From the IMG/VR virus record IMGVR_UViG_3300024262_002274, positions 1-28,600 of that record: a DNA stretch of 28,600 nucleotides; one strand, written 5' to 3'. Position numbers and translations under genes: made by a program. The DNA is from a virus. Positions 18,179-27,078 of the stretch are shown one piece after another (position 1 is the first letter of the stretch; every line of letters begins with the position of its first letter). The notes beneath the pieces are model-generated. The model had not been told where the DNA came from, made no database searches, and saw nothing but the letters and a program-made list of their open reading frames with translations.

Positions 18179-21100
18179 TTACTCCTCTATTAATCCTAAT
18201 CCCTTATGCAAAACATAACTAATCATTTTCTCTACAGCTTCTCCGGAACCATACCATTCATCTAAGCTCGATGCATGCTCATTTAATGTAGTATTCTTAT
18301 CATCCCAATTGATAACTCCTGCAACCTGTTCGTCACATGAACTACCAATAAAATCAAAGAAACAAAAACGATTACGTACTTGCTGAAAATCTTCATAACT
18401 CGGTTCACGTGTTGCATTATATAAATTCGGTAACAACCATGTATAATTCGTTGATAACGGATATATTAATGTTTCTGTTGAAACTGTACATAATTCATAA
18501 CAATTTGTTGTATATTGAGATAGATCTGTACTTCCGACATCAGTCACAAGCTCGAAGTGTGGTCCTGTTGTATAATAATCTGGTGGTAACGAAGCTGGTG
18601 GATTCTCTACTGCACCTCCAATACGACCTGTAGTATTATAAGCTGTTAATACCTTACCAGTATTTAGTGTCATAAGCATTACATAGTCAGTATAATTCCA
18701 GTAATAATACCAACCACAAAATAAATCTACATCAATTGTATAATTCATTGGAATGTTTAATCCTGTAATATTTGAAGTAAATCCAGATAGTAACGTATTA
18801 GGAGTCTCTCCTTGTAGTAATGCTGCATCTCCATAATCATCCCAATCTAATAACACACGCTGCTCGTCTCGAATCACATACGAAGATGTTGGTGATGTGG
18901 CTGTTATTCTATAATCATCATCCCATTGTGTTTTACCTGAAAGATAAATGCTAGTAACGTACGGTTCTTGGTGATCTAAAATTGAAGTTGGAATGATTAA
19001 ATCAAATTGTTTTTCTAAAAACTTATCCATTGTTATAAATGGTACATCTGCTGTGACCATATAAGTTGATGCTTCAAATAATGATCCTCTATTACCTGCA
19101 TGTAAATGACCACAACGTTGGCATAGACTTTCGATAGCTACTGGTTGTGTACCAGATAATGCTGTTCGATATTCGTTTTGAATATTATAAGTACAATTAC
19201 ATCTTGTTCCCCATAATTTCTGTTGATTGATTGAGAAGATATCCATTAATCGTCTAAGTTCTAGAGGATATGCTAATCCATAATCATCGATTGGTACATC
19301 TGTCTTTGATGCTAAATCATAAATTTGACTAACATTACATTCTTCTATATCTGCTCTATTTTTAGTGAAGTTAGCTATACGTTCATATGACTGACGACCA
19401 TATGCTTGTCCAAACGTAGAATCTTCATCTCCCCATAGCGAGTGCATATATTCATCCCACAATACAGAATTATTGTTAATGTGCGGAGAACGTGCGAATG
19501 AATGGATATAGCTACTAGCATCCCAGCTCTCATTAAATCTTCTTATCTCTAATCCAGTATAATCTAGAACATCGAATACTGTACTTTGACCTTCAATACT
19601 CGCTCCTGAAATACTTGATGTTTCTGATAATAACGTGCCTATGTTATATTTACGTTGCCATCTATTACCAGACCAATCACCAAACGCTTGAGCAGATTTA
19701 TTATATTGATCTGTATCGACTGTATTAAGATCTGGATAATTATAAAAAGCATAATCATTGTTAGGTGTAATATCAGCCATGAAAGTTAATACATCATTCG
19801 AAATACGATACAATTTATTTTCAACTGAATTAATAATATATACATTATCAAATGAATCAGTGCATATACCTTCTAAAGCATTATATTCTAATTTCTCTGT
19901 ATCTGCCCAACTAGGCACTGGTAGAGTACCTACTGTAAATTCTGTTTTTACTCCTGCTGATGTAAACTTAGTTACTGTATTCCAATCTGAAGTTATCCAT
20001 AAATTTTCTTTTGTATCAATTGTAATATATTCTGGATGAACAGCAGAATAAGATGACATTAGCGTTCCTGTTGTATTACTATACAATTGAATATCACCTA
20101 ATCTATAATCTGGACCTGAATGATATGTTAATGTCACCCAAACATTGTTGTTACGGCTTACGTGAAGATCCATTGGATTAGAGCAAGTAGGTAATGTTAT
20201 TGTATCTAATAGTGCACCGTTTTGATCATAGTAATATAAACTACTTGAAAGTGAATTGGTATATGATATCCAAACATTACTATCCATATCAGTTTCTACT
20301 AATGTTGGCTTGAATGTATTATCGATACCTTCTGGTACTGGTGGCTCATCTTGACCTACAACTAATGCAAATGATCCGTCTGTTGTGCTCATTTTTAATG
20401 CAGAGCCAGAATCGAAAAATGATACCCATAGATAACCAGTACCATCTAAACTAATACCTGCTGGTGTTTCACCAATTGTACTTACATCGAATGATGATAG
20501 TAAATCACCTTCAACAGAAAATTTGTATATCTTATCACTCTCTGCGTCTGATGCCCAGAAGTTGTAACTTGGTTCAATAGCTATACCGTAAATACCGCCG
20601 AATCCTGATAGTGACATTCCATCTACTGCCGTTACTTGTAGTTGTGTTATATCGTAATTTTGTGAAATAGTAGGATCCATTAATTGTTCTTCTGCAAGAT
20701 ATTGAATAGCAGTTGCAGATATTGAACTATTAACACAATCGATATCATATCTATTAATTGTGTTATTTTCTGGATTTGATATCCATAGATAATAATCATA
20801 AGACCAAACTTTATTAAAATAAGCAACACCACTCGTTTGAATTGTTGTATTTAAAATCTCTTCTGCTACTACAACTGAACTCTTTACAAACCCTTGCTGA
20901 TCGAAATCTTGCGCATCATATGCTGATAAGAACAATTGACCTGAAGGCGGAGTCCATACAAGATCTGTTGATGATGGCATAATAGACAAACTACGCACAA
21001 TTGAACCACCTAAATTTCCATAATAATTACTTACTGGAACATCGAACGCTATAGGAGAATCTGTATCTAGGTCAATGGTAATATATGAAGAGAGTGCAGC

Positions 21101-21712
21101 TATATTACCTTGTACAGTTATGATATGAGGTATAGTCGCATCCTTCCAATAAAAATCTACTAAATCGAAAACACCATTACGAGTCACTCTTAACGCGTTT
21201 GGAGTTGTTCCATTAATAAAATATGGTGATACAGCGCCAACTTTACTATTCGAATAACCTGCTGATGCATTACTACAATTCTGACTATCATAATAAACAG
21301 GATAATCGGCATAATCAACAATAGCCCAAATTAATACTGGACTACATTCAATCGTAGATCTATCATCGATGTAATAAAATTCTGCTGATGCTCTAACACC
21401 AATAGTTTCACCCGATGAGCCGAGAACTAAAGTCGATGCGGTTGGTGTAATTGATTCAATAAAATTACCATCTACATCTGTAAATCTCCATTGTGCTAAT
21501 AATCTTGACCATTTATTTTGAGGTCTTTGGTATGGAGCAGAACGAGAGTTTTGTGCATACAGATGTACAGTATGAGGAAATATATCTTCACTACTTAAAT
21601 GTAAAGTAAATGGAGTTTGATTCCTAATACCAGCATAACCTGGAACTGGTGCTGTTAATTGTAGTGCTACAGGATAATTAACAGCACTTTGTAGTACAAA
21701 ATTTGTTGTCAT
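18179..21712 (-). CDS. Large baseplate-associated protein with NHL-like propeller and Cys-rich motif
   Basis: The 1177-residue protein follows gp6 with a 1-nt gap (TAATATG). Residues about 1-290 are a beta-rich N-terminal region. Residues about 295-650 are propeller blades (IYGIAIEPSYNFWASDAESDKIYKF, AGISLDGTGYLWVSFFDSGSA, MDLHVSRNNNVWVTL, ITIDTKENLWITSDWNTVTKF). Residues 790-880 contain a conserved-looking core (YPLELRRLMDIFSINQQKLWG) followed by C838-x-C840 and C864-x2-C867-x-H869, a metal-site-like arrangement. The C-terminus (FCFFDFIGSSCDEQ... to HKGLGLIEE) is mixed. The gene order gp25-gp6-large protein matches baseplate-wedge gene order in T4-like phages, so a wedge component in the gp7 position is plausible. 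Orthology is not shown. Confidence 0.65.
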   Translation of the reverse strand: MTTNFVLQSAVNYPVALQLTAPVPGYAGIRNQTPFTLHLSSEDIFPHTVHLYAQNSRSAPYQRPQNKWSRLLAQWRFTDVDGNFIESITPTASTLVLGSSGETIGVRASAEFYYIDDRSTIECSPVLIWAIVDYADYPVYYDSQNCSNASAGYSNSKVGAVSPYFINGTTPNALRVTRNGVFDLVDFYWKDATIPHIITVQGNIAALSSYITIDLDTDSPIAFDVPVSNYYGNLGGSIVRSLSIMPSSTDLVWTPPSGQLFLSAYDAQDFDQQGFVKSSVVVAEEILNTTIQTSGVAYFNKVWSYDYYLWISNPENNTINRYDIDCVNSSISATAIQYLAEEQLMDPTISQNYDITQLQVTAVDGMSLSGFGGIYGIAIEPSYNFWASDAESDKIYKFSVEGDLLSSFDVSTIGETPAGISLDGTGYLWVSFFDSGSALKMSTTDGSFALVVGQDEPPVPEGIDNTFKPTLVETDMDSNVWISYTNSLSSSLYYYDQNGALLDTITLPTCSNPMDLHVSRNNNVWVTLTYHSGPDYRLGDIQLYSNTTGTLMSSYSAVHPEYITIDTKENLWITSDWNTVTKFTSAGVKTEFTVGTLPVPSWADTEKLEYNALEGICTDSFDNVYIINSVENKLYRISNDVLTFMADITPNNDYAFYNYPDLNTVDTDQYNKSAQAFGDWSGNRWQRKYNIGTLLSETSSISGASIEGQSTVFDVLDYTGLEIRRFNESWDASSYIHSFARSPHINNNSVLWDEYMHSLWGDEDSTFGQAYGRQSYERIANFTKNRADIEECNVSQIYDLASKTDVPIDDYGLAYPLELRRLMDIFSINQQKLWGTRCNCTYNIQNEYRTALSGTQPVAIESLCQRCGHLHAGNRGSLFEASTYMVTADVPFITMDKFLEKQFDLIIPTSILDHQEPYVTSIYLSGKTQWDDDYRITATSPTSSYVIRDEQRVLLDWDDYGDAALLQGETPNTLLSGFTSNITGLNIPMNYTIDVDLFCGWYYYWNYTDYVMLMTLNTGKVLTAYNTTGRIGGAVENPPASLPPDYYTTGPHFELVTDVGSTDLSQYTTNCYELCTVSTETLIYPLSTNYTWLLPNLYNATREPSYEDFQQVRNRFCFFDFIGSSCDEQVAGVINWDDKNTTLNEHASSLDEWYGSGEAVEKMISYVLHKGLGLIEE

Positions 21713-21713
21713 A

Positions 21714-23546
21714 TTAATACTCTATTGTTTGATAAATTGTTGATTCAGATTCCACTACAATCTTTTCAGTAAAGTGTTCTCTGTCATTTAAGAATAAGAA
21801 TTTAAAATACTCTTGTGCTGTGTTCTTTGCTGTTAGAACTCTATCTGTTGGATATGTTGGGTTCCATATTAACATAGATAATCCATTATATCGAATACTA
21901 GGATTATCTTTTCTTCTTGTATAGAATGTTTTTATACCGGCAATAGATAAAATATTATTTGTTAATGTACTAATATCTAACTCTTGTCCTAATGTTACCG
22001 AAGTTCTTGAGAAGTATGTTGTAAATATTTCATTAATATCAATTGCTATTGAATTATTATCTCTCTTTGAGTTTGGATCTTTTACAATATACAGTTCTGA
22101 GTTTTCAACATCATCTAATGTTCCATTTGCAGAACCGTCAGATGTTATACAAACACTAGCTGCAATATAAACTGGATCAAGAATAATAACTTCTGAAGTT
22201 AATGTTTTCACTGTTCGTAATGAAGACGTAATTAACTCTTTTTGAGATGCTGTTAATACAGATGTTGGATTCAATGTATTTGAAATTGTTTTTGGTACTA
22301 CAGTTAAATATACATTATTAAAATTACATGCATCTGCAAACAATACTTGATTATACACTAAATTAGATACATTATTAGGATCTTTCAATCCAACACTTTC
22401 ATAATAGTACTTGACTTGCTCTTGCAAATACTTCCAGTTATTAGCAACGCTAACGTCATGAATAAGATTCGCAAAGTTTGTTTTAACATAATTTTCATAA
22501 TCAACTTCTGTAACTAAACGATACTGTGAACGGTATATACCTGGAGCATTATCTCTGATCGATTCAATGTCTTCTTCTGCTTGATAATATGTTGATATGT
22601 TCTTATTGTCGAAGAATAAATCATTAGATTGTTTTGTATCAATGTAAATAAATTCATTATTACTTTGACTATTTAAATCCGCTAAGATAGTATTAAATGT
22701 TCTTGACGAGAACGGTACTACTTTTCTACCCTTCAAAGCTGATATACCAACTTCACCATCTGATCCATTTGATTCTAAATAATAAATAGCAACTGTATCA
22801 CCTGATGAAAGTTTTACACCATTAACACCATTACCGAATTTGATTTCATATTGCTTATTTTCGTTAAACCTAGCTTCATATCCGCTTTTGAACGCATCTT
22901 CAAGATACAATGATGGTACTTGTTCCCATTGACTCCATACATTATTGTGTTTTACATAAACATTTATATTGAAATGATCAACAATAACATTATCACCAGG
23001 TGCAAAGAAAACAAGCTCATTATCATTACCGGTTGCAGTATATAATGGATATTCTCTATATCTACCTTGATATAATAGTTTCTGTTTTGTTAGTTCATCT
23101 AATGTCTCTGTTAAGCCAAGTGCTGTAGTTTTAGCGAATACAATATCTTCATTAAATGAATACGAACGTGAACCATTCTCGATGTATGAATATCTTGGAA
23201 TTGTATATAATCCGGTGCTATAAGTCGGACCTGCAGTTAAATTAAAAGACAACGTAGATGTTTGACGACCGATTGGTTTATAATCTAGAACTTTAGTTAT
23301 GCGATTCATTGCATCATAAAGTGTTGTTTCAGAGAATTCTGAGTTTGTCGCTGTTTGATTCAAATAATATAATAATGTATTGAAGGTATAAGCTATAATT
23401 TCATTTATAGTTGAAATATAGGATCCTTCATAATTCTGATCTGTAAAGATGTTCGTTTCATTTAAACGGTCTTTGATGTACTGTTTTAATGTTAACGCAT
23501 CGAATGAAAGATATCCATCTTTCGGTATTTCAAATTCTGTTGCCAT
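21714..23546 (-). CDS. 6: Baseplate wedge subunit, T4 gp6-like
   Basis: The 610-residue protein is close to the T4 gp6 length of about 660. Start ATG 23546 is preceded by AAGGGG. The N-terminal part (FDALTLKQYIKDRLNETNIFTDQ, then SYISTINEIIAYTFNTLLYYLNQTATNSEFSETTLYDAMNRITKVLDYKP split over residues about 40-95) has the gp6/J-like pattern of a helical segment leading to DYKPIGRQTS. The central region GFGNGVNG-like phrase is KFGNGVNGVKLSSGDTVAIYY. RLVTEVDYENYVKTNFANLI (about 340-360) matches the 'TxxDYE' region of baseplate J-type proteins. In T4, gp6 forms the inner ring that holds the six wedges together around the hub. It lies directly after gp25, its known partner in the wedge. Confidence 0.85.
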   Translation of the reverse strand: MATEFEIPKDGYLSFDALTLKQYIKDRLNETNIFTDQNYEGSYISTINEIIAYTFNTLLYYLNQTATNSEFSETTLYDAMNRITKVLDYKPIGRQTSTLSFNLTAGPTYSTGLYTIPRYSYIENGSRSYSFNEDIVFAKTTALGLTETLDELTKQKLLYQGRYREYPLYTATGNDNELVFFAPGDNVIVDHFNINVYVKHNNVWSQWEQVPSLYLEDAFKSGYEARFNENKQYEIKFGNGVNGVKLSSGDTVAIYYLESNGSDGEVGISALKGRKVVPFSSRTFNTILADLNSQSNNEFIYIDTKQSNDLFFDNKNISTYYQAEEDIESIRDNAPGIYRSQYRLVTEVDYENYVKTNFANLIHDVSVANNWKYLQEQVKYYYESVGLKDPNNVSNLVYNQVLFADACNFNNVYLTVVPKTISNTLNPTSVLTASQKELITSSLRTVKTLTSEVIILDPVYIAASVCITSDGSANGTLDDVENSELYIVKDPNSKRDNNSIAIDINEIFTTYFSRTSVTLGQELDISTLTNNILSIAGIKTFYTRRKDNPSIRYNGLSMLIWNPTYPTDRVLTAKNTAQEYFKFLFLNDREHFTEKIVVESESTIYQTIEY

Positions 23547-23558
23547 AACCTACCCCTT

Positions 23559-24035
23559 CTAAAATATATATCCATCTCTTGTTAAAATGCCCTCTAAGTT
23601 TAAAGGCTCTGTCAAGAACGGAACTGCTAAAACCATTGTAATCTCGTATTCATTACGATCGTGATGTCCAACAATATCTAATTTTGTCAAACTAACCCGT
23701 GGCTCCCATTTATCAATTGATGTTTGTATCTCTCTACCGATTCGACGACCTGAAGATTCACTGATTGGATCGAATACATATCTGCGGAGATCTGATCCAT
23801 ATTCAGGAAGTAGGAATCTTTCACCTGGGATTGTATTAAATAAGTTTGTTAGTGAGTTACGTATCGCATTTAAATCGAACGAAACAGCGACGTCACGACC
23901 ATTTCCAATTGTTTGGTTGAAATTAGTTGCTGCGCCTATGAGATTTTCAGAGAAATCTAGATGAAAATCTACATATGTATACTTCTCTTCATTGAGAGTA
24001 GTATTTTCTAGAGAGTTTAAGTTGATTGAGCTCAT
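23559..24035 (-). CDS. 25: Baseplate wedge subunit, T4 gp25-like (gpW/gp25 family)
   Basis: In this 158-residue protein, residues 56-90 (AIRNSLTNLFNTIPGERFLL, then PEYGSDLRRYVFDP) and W110-EPRV-114 are the family signature; the EPRV loop is nearly invariant in gp25 proteins. The fold resembles lysozyme but is structural. gp25 and gp6 together make the inner baseplate that triggers sheath contraction. The N-terminus (about 25 residues) extends beyond the usual start of the domain. The ATG at 24035 has no Shine-Dalgarno; a CATAAATA late core ends 10 nt upstream. A 12-nt gap separates it from gp6. It is the promoter-proximal gene of the long minus-strand structural cluster. Confidence 0.9.
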   Translation of the reverse strand: MSSINLNSLENTTLNEEKYTYVDFHLDFSENLIGAATNFNQTIGNGRDVAVSFDLNAIRNSLTNLFNTIPGERFLLPEYGSDLRRYVFDPISESSGRRIGREIQTSIDKWEPRVSLTKLDIVGHHDRNEYEITMVLAVPFLTEPLNLEGILTRDGYIF

Positions 24036-24039
24036 TTTA

Positions 24040-24053
24040 TATAAATATTTATG
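24040..24053. promoter_or_regulatory. Bidirectional palindromic late promoter between gp25 and the 307-residue gene
   Basis: ATAAATATTTAT is a perfect palindrome. The plus strand reads TATAAATA (24040-24047), an exact T4 late consensus, and faces the 24085 gene. The minus strand reads CATAAATA (24053-24046) and faces gp25. Both genes point away from it. A single site could therefore drive both, though occupancy in one direction would exclude the other. Confidence 0.75.
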
Positions 24054-24084
24054 ACGTAGTTTATCAATTTAAAAGGAGAAATAT

Positions 24085-25008
24085 ATGAAGAATTTTAAAA
24101 GTCAGTTCGAAGTGATATGTGAAGAGACTCTTAGCACGTACCAGCAAGGCGGTTTCTTGCGCGGGGATTACGTATTACTTAAGAAAAACACACTTTCATG
24201 CGAAGCTCTAAAGCAAATATCAGAGCCAATGAAAGAGATAATTAAAACAGCAATTAAGAATAAAACTCGATTTCGTATCAGTTATATCAAGTCAGGTGCA
24301 CCGGAAGCTTTTAGTGGTCCAGTAGATGCACCGAATATCCCTTCGAAAACGATGTGGGCAGACGTAGTTATCGAGTATGCACCAGGAATGTGGAAGGATC
24401 CAATGACGTTACCTCTTTCAGTTTTAGAAAAGATGGATATCGAAGGTAATAACATTGCACCACCTATTCCAGATGAAATAAAACGTAGCAATGATAAAGA
24501 TGATACGAAAGAAGAAACTGATAGTGTTAGAGCTAAGCAAACTAAAAGTGAAGATGAAACAAGAAAACTGCCTACAAAGAATACAAAACTAAAAGAATCA
24601 TTTCAAATGCTTAGAGAGAACGATTCTATCTATGAAACTTACAAACCTTTAGAGGAAGGTATAATGGATACAGTTAGGTCTGTTGGTCAGAATGTAAAAG
24701 AAGGTTTTGATCTAAGCGCTATTGTTGATAGCCCAGAAAAACTTGCTAACTATATTTCGGATGTAAAAGCAGAGAGCTCAGAAAAAGCAAAAGCTTTGTT
24801 TGATAAACTACTTAATGGTGGTTATGGTGATCAACTTGAAGCTGCTGTTAAATTTCAATCCGAAATTGATAATGTAATGGATAATGCTCCGGAAGATATA
24901 CCAAATGAAGGTGCACCAGAAGAAACAACTCCTGATGCTACCTCCGAAACTGGTAGATTTGATGACGTTGAAAGTAAACCTAGAAGTACTGCTGATTATA
25001 TGAACTAA
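24085..25008 (+). CDS. Putative virion or assembly protein of unknown function
   Basis: The 307-residue protein has a start ATG with AAAGGAG eight bases upstream. Residues about 1-130 form a compact globular domain (FEVICEETLSTYQQGGFLRG, YVLLKK, WADVVIEYAPGMW). Residues about 130-175 are a highly charged, probably disordered linker rich in Asp, Glu and Lys. Residues about 176-307 carry two helical stretches (MDTVRSVGQNVKEGFDLSAI; SSEKAKALFDKLLNGGYGDQ) and an acidic Pro/Glu/Asp tail. There is no signal peptide or membrane segment. It has the only exact TATAAATA promoter in the window, so it should be expressed late. Its stop overlaps by 4 nt the stop of the convergent clamp-loader gene. I do not recognise the family. 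Confidence 0.8.
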   Translation: MKNFKSQFEVICEETLSTYQQGGFLRGDYVLLKKNTLSCEALKQISEPMKEIIKTAIKNKTRFRISYIKSGAPEAFSGPVDAPNIPSKTMWADVVIEYAPGMWKDPMTLPLSVLEKMDIEGNNIAPPIPDEIKRSNDKDDTKEETDSVRAKQTKSEDETRKLPTKNTKLKESFQMLRENDSIYETYKPLEEGIMDTVRSVGQNVKEGFDLSAIVDSPEKLANYISDVKAESSEKAKALFDKLLNGGYGDQLEAAVKFQSEIDNVMDNAPEDIPNEGAPEETTPDATSETGRFDDVESKPRSTADYMN

Positions 25009-25931
25009 GTTAATATCTTTGCTAGTTGTATAATACAACAAAACGCATTGATTTCAAAATCCATAACGTGTTGATGAGATTCCATGTATTGACCAATGGT
25101 CAGCATGGAATTTCTTTTTATATCTTCATCTATTTCTAACGTGAATATGTATTCAAACATACTCTTCAAAAGAATTAAATAATCACTATTGAAATCTATT
25201 TCATTTTCAATGATATACTTGCGAATCTCATTCACACTCTTTCTAGCACATATCATATTATAAACAGTTTTCGCAAATGTAGTTTCAATGATAATTTCAG
25301 GAACTTTTAATTCATTATTAATCGTATACTGTTGAACGCTATTAATTATATGACGAAGATCTGGGTATCTAGCTTTGATTAATGTTACTAATCGATCTTT
25401 TTGTTCTTTAGATACTTTGATACCTTCTTCTTTGATAATATCTACAACTCTCTGTACACAACCATTGAACGGTGGAACTAATTCAAATATTTGTGTTCTT
25501 GATTGAATAGGACCTATAATACGATTTCTATAATTAGCTGTAAGAATGAATCTAACATTATCACTATACTCTTCCATTGTATTACGAAGAGCTCTTTGTG
25601 CATCAGCAGTAAGCCCATCTGTTTCATCCAAGATTACAATCTTAATTCCTCCGTCAAACGATCTAGTTTGAGAGAAACCTACAACAGATTCACGAATAGT
25701 ATCGATACCACGTTCATCTGAAGCGTTAATATATCGATATGATGCACCTAAAGCGTTAACGATAATTTTAGCTAGAGTTGTTTTACCTGACCCAGGAGCG
25801 CTGATAAACAATAAATGAGGACAAATACCTTCTTTAAAGCGTTCTTCAAAAAACTCTCGAGTTGCATCATCGAGTACCATATCTTCTAATTTTTGCGGTC
25901 TATACTTCTCAACCCAAAGATTGTTTAGCAT
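25005..25931 (-). CDS. 44: Sliding-clamp loader ATPase, large subunit (T4 gp44 / RFC small-subunit type)
   Basis: The 308-residue AAA+ ATPase is close to the length of T4 gp44 (319). Residues 6-12 are WVEKYRP, the RFC-family opening. Walker A is APGSGKTT (45-52), Walker B is IVILDETD (98-105), sensor 1 is ILTANY (129-134), and the SRC-like arginine finger is SRTQ (144-147). The C-terminal third is helical, as expected for the collar. It loads the phage sliding clamp on primer-template DNA with its small-subunit partner (gp62-type), which is not in this window. The start has AGGAG nine bases upstream. It is the last gene of a nucleotide-metabolism operon, 2 nt after ThyX, and its stop overlaps that of the convergent 307-residue gene. 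Confidence 0.93.
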   Translation of the reverse strand: MLNNLWVEKYRPQKLEDMVLDDATREFFEERFKEGICPHLLFISAPGSGKTTLAKIIVNALGASYRYINASDERGIDTIRESVVGFSQTRSFDGGIKIVILDETDGLTADAQRALRNTMEEYSDNVRFILTANYRNRIIGPIQSRTQIFELVPPFNGCVQRVVDIIKEEGIKVSKEQKDRLVTLIKARYPDLRHIINSVQQYTINNELKVPEIIIETTFAKTVYNMICARKSVNEIRKYIIENEIDFNSDYLILLKSMFEYIFTLEIDEDIKRNSMLTIGQYMESHQHVMDFEINAFCCIIQLAKILT

Positions 25932-25933
25932 TA

Positions 25934-26644
25934 TTATCTCCTATTTTTGTTAAAAACATCCATTGTCCATGGGAAGTACTTTTGCGCGACTTCTGCCATA
26001 GCTTCAGCATAATCTCTTATCTCTTTCTGAGCGTGAGAGTGTGTACGTAATTCTAAGAAATGTAGCAAGTTATGCAAATCACAATTTACATATATTTCGG
26101 TATAATAACTAACCGGTAAAACTATTCTTGCCATTTCACGAGCTGCACCAGCATTTAATAAAGCTTTATAATGATTATACGCATATGTGCATGCTAGATT
26201 AGTCAATGATGTTAAATCTTCGTGATCTAATTCATCACTATCTTCACTACCTTGCTTATTATCTGTACTTTGAGATCGCCATACCGATGGTACGTAGAAC
26301 TCTGGCTCAAATTCTGTATATCTACCGCTAACTTCATTCAATCTGAAGGTACGATGTCGAACGAATTGTCTCATTACAAATATCGGCATTTTGATATTAA
26401 ATGTAATACTACATTGCTCGAATGGACTTGTATGTCGATTGGTGTATAAATACTCTAAGAGCTTCTTGTCCTGTTGCTCTCCCTTACTTGGCGCTTTATA
26501 TGATACCCTTGCAGCTTCTACAACACGTTCATCGGACCCAAGGTGATCTACATACCTTACATAGCCTTTATCTAGAACTGTTACTTCGTGAATATCAATG
26601 TTTGCCACTAGAACCGAACCCACTTTCTCCTCGAACTGTTTCAT
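25934..26644 (-). CDS. thyX: Flavin-dependent thymidylate synthase ThyX
   Basis: The 236-residue protein, typical for ThyX, makes dTMP from dUMP using FAD, NADPH and methylene-tetrahydrofolate. The diagnostic RHRx7S motif is present as R96-H97-R98 ... S106 (RHRTFRLNEVS). The C-terminal part has the conserved REMARIVLPVSYYTEIYV and NLLHFLELRTHSHAQKEIR. Residues 125-140 hold an acidic insert (DNKQGSEDSDELDHED). The ATG chosen lies inside the dUTPase gene, giving a 50-nt overlap, and has no good ribosome site. A GTG at residue 8 or 13 (downstream of GAGGAG) is an alternative start, since the domain proper begins near residue 18. With dUTPase upstream, it completes a dUTP-to-dTMP route. Confidence 0.93.
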   Translation of the reverse strand: MKQFEEKVGSVLVANIDIHEVTVLDKGYVRYVDHLGSDERVVEAARVSYKAPSKGEQQDKKLLEYLYTNRHTSPFEQCSITFNIKMPIFVMRQFVRHRTFRLNEVSGRYTEFEPEFYVPSVWRSQSTDNKQGSEDSDELDHEDLTSLTNLACTYAYNHYKALLNAGAAREMARIVLPVSYYTEIYVNCDLHNLLHFLELRTHSHAQKEIRDYAEAMAEVAQKYFPWTMDVFNKNRR

Positions 26645-27077
26645 CTACTTCATCTGCCCAATCGATTTGAGGTTCGATTAACTTATATACAGCTAATTGA
26701 GCTATGCGTTCACCTTCAGCAACTAAAAATTCTTTATCACTGTGGTTGTATAGTTTTACACCAGTATCACCTCGATATTGATTATCAATGATACCAGGAT
26801 GACATAGAACCCCGTGTTTAAATGATAATCCACTTCGAGATTCTACTTTCCACCAATAACCTGGTGTAATATAAGCAACCTTAATACCTGTCGGGACAAT
26901 TGCTGATCCATGAGCAGGTACTATAGTTTCCTGAATACCGTAAATATCATACCCTGTATCACCTGTCGGTGAATTAGGATCAGTTGATTCGTTATTCCGT
27001 TTCGGTAACTTTGCTTTTTCTGATGTTGCTTTAAATTTTATAACAACTGAACTTTCACAATTACAAGCACAACTCAT
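26595..27077 (-). CDS. dut: dUTP diphosphatase (trimeric dUTPase)
   Basis: The 160-residue protein hydrolyses dUTP to dUMP and pyrophosphate. This keeps uracil out of DNA and supplies ThyX with substrate. All five family motifs are visible: DTGYDI (40-45), SRSG (80-83), GIIDNQYRG (95-103, with catalytic-base Asp98), GERIAQL (122-128) and the C-terminal P-loop-like RGESGFGSSG (149-158). The N-terminus MSCACNCESS is cysteine-rich, unusual for the family. The start follows GGAG in the preceding gene (TAATATG junction). The 3' end overlaps ThyX by 50 nt. Confidence 0.95.
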   Translation of the reverse strand: MSCACNCESSVVIKFKATSEKAKLPKRNNESTDPNSPTGDTGYDIYGIQETIVPAHGSAIVPTGIKVAYITPGYWWKVESRSGLSFKHGVLCHPGIIDNQYRGDTGVKLYNHSDKEFLVAEGERIAQLAVYKLIEPQIDWADEVDETVRGESGFGSSGKH

Positions 27078-27078
27078 A

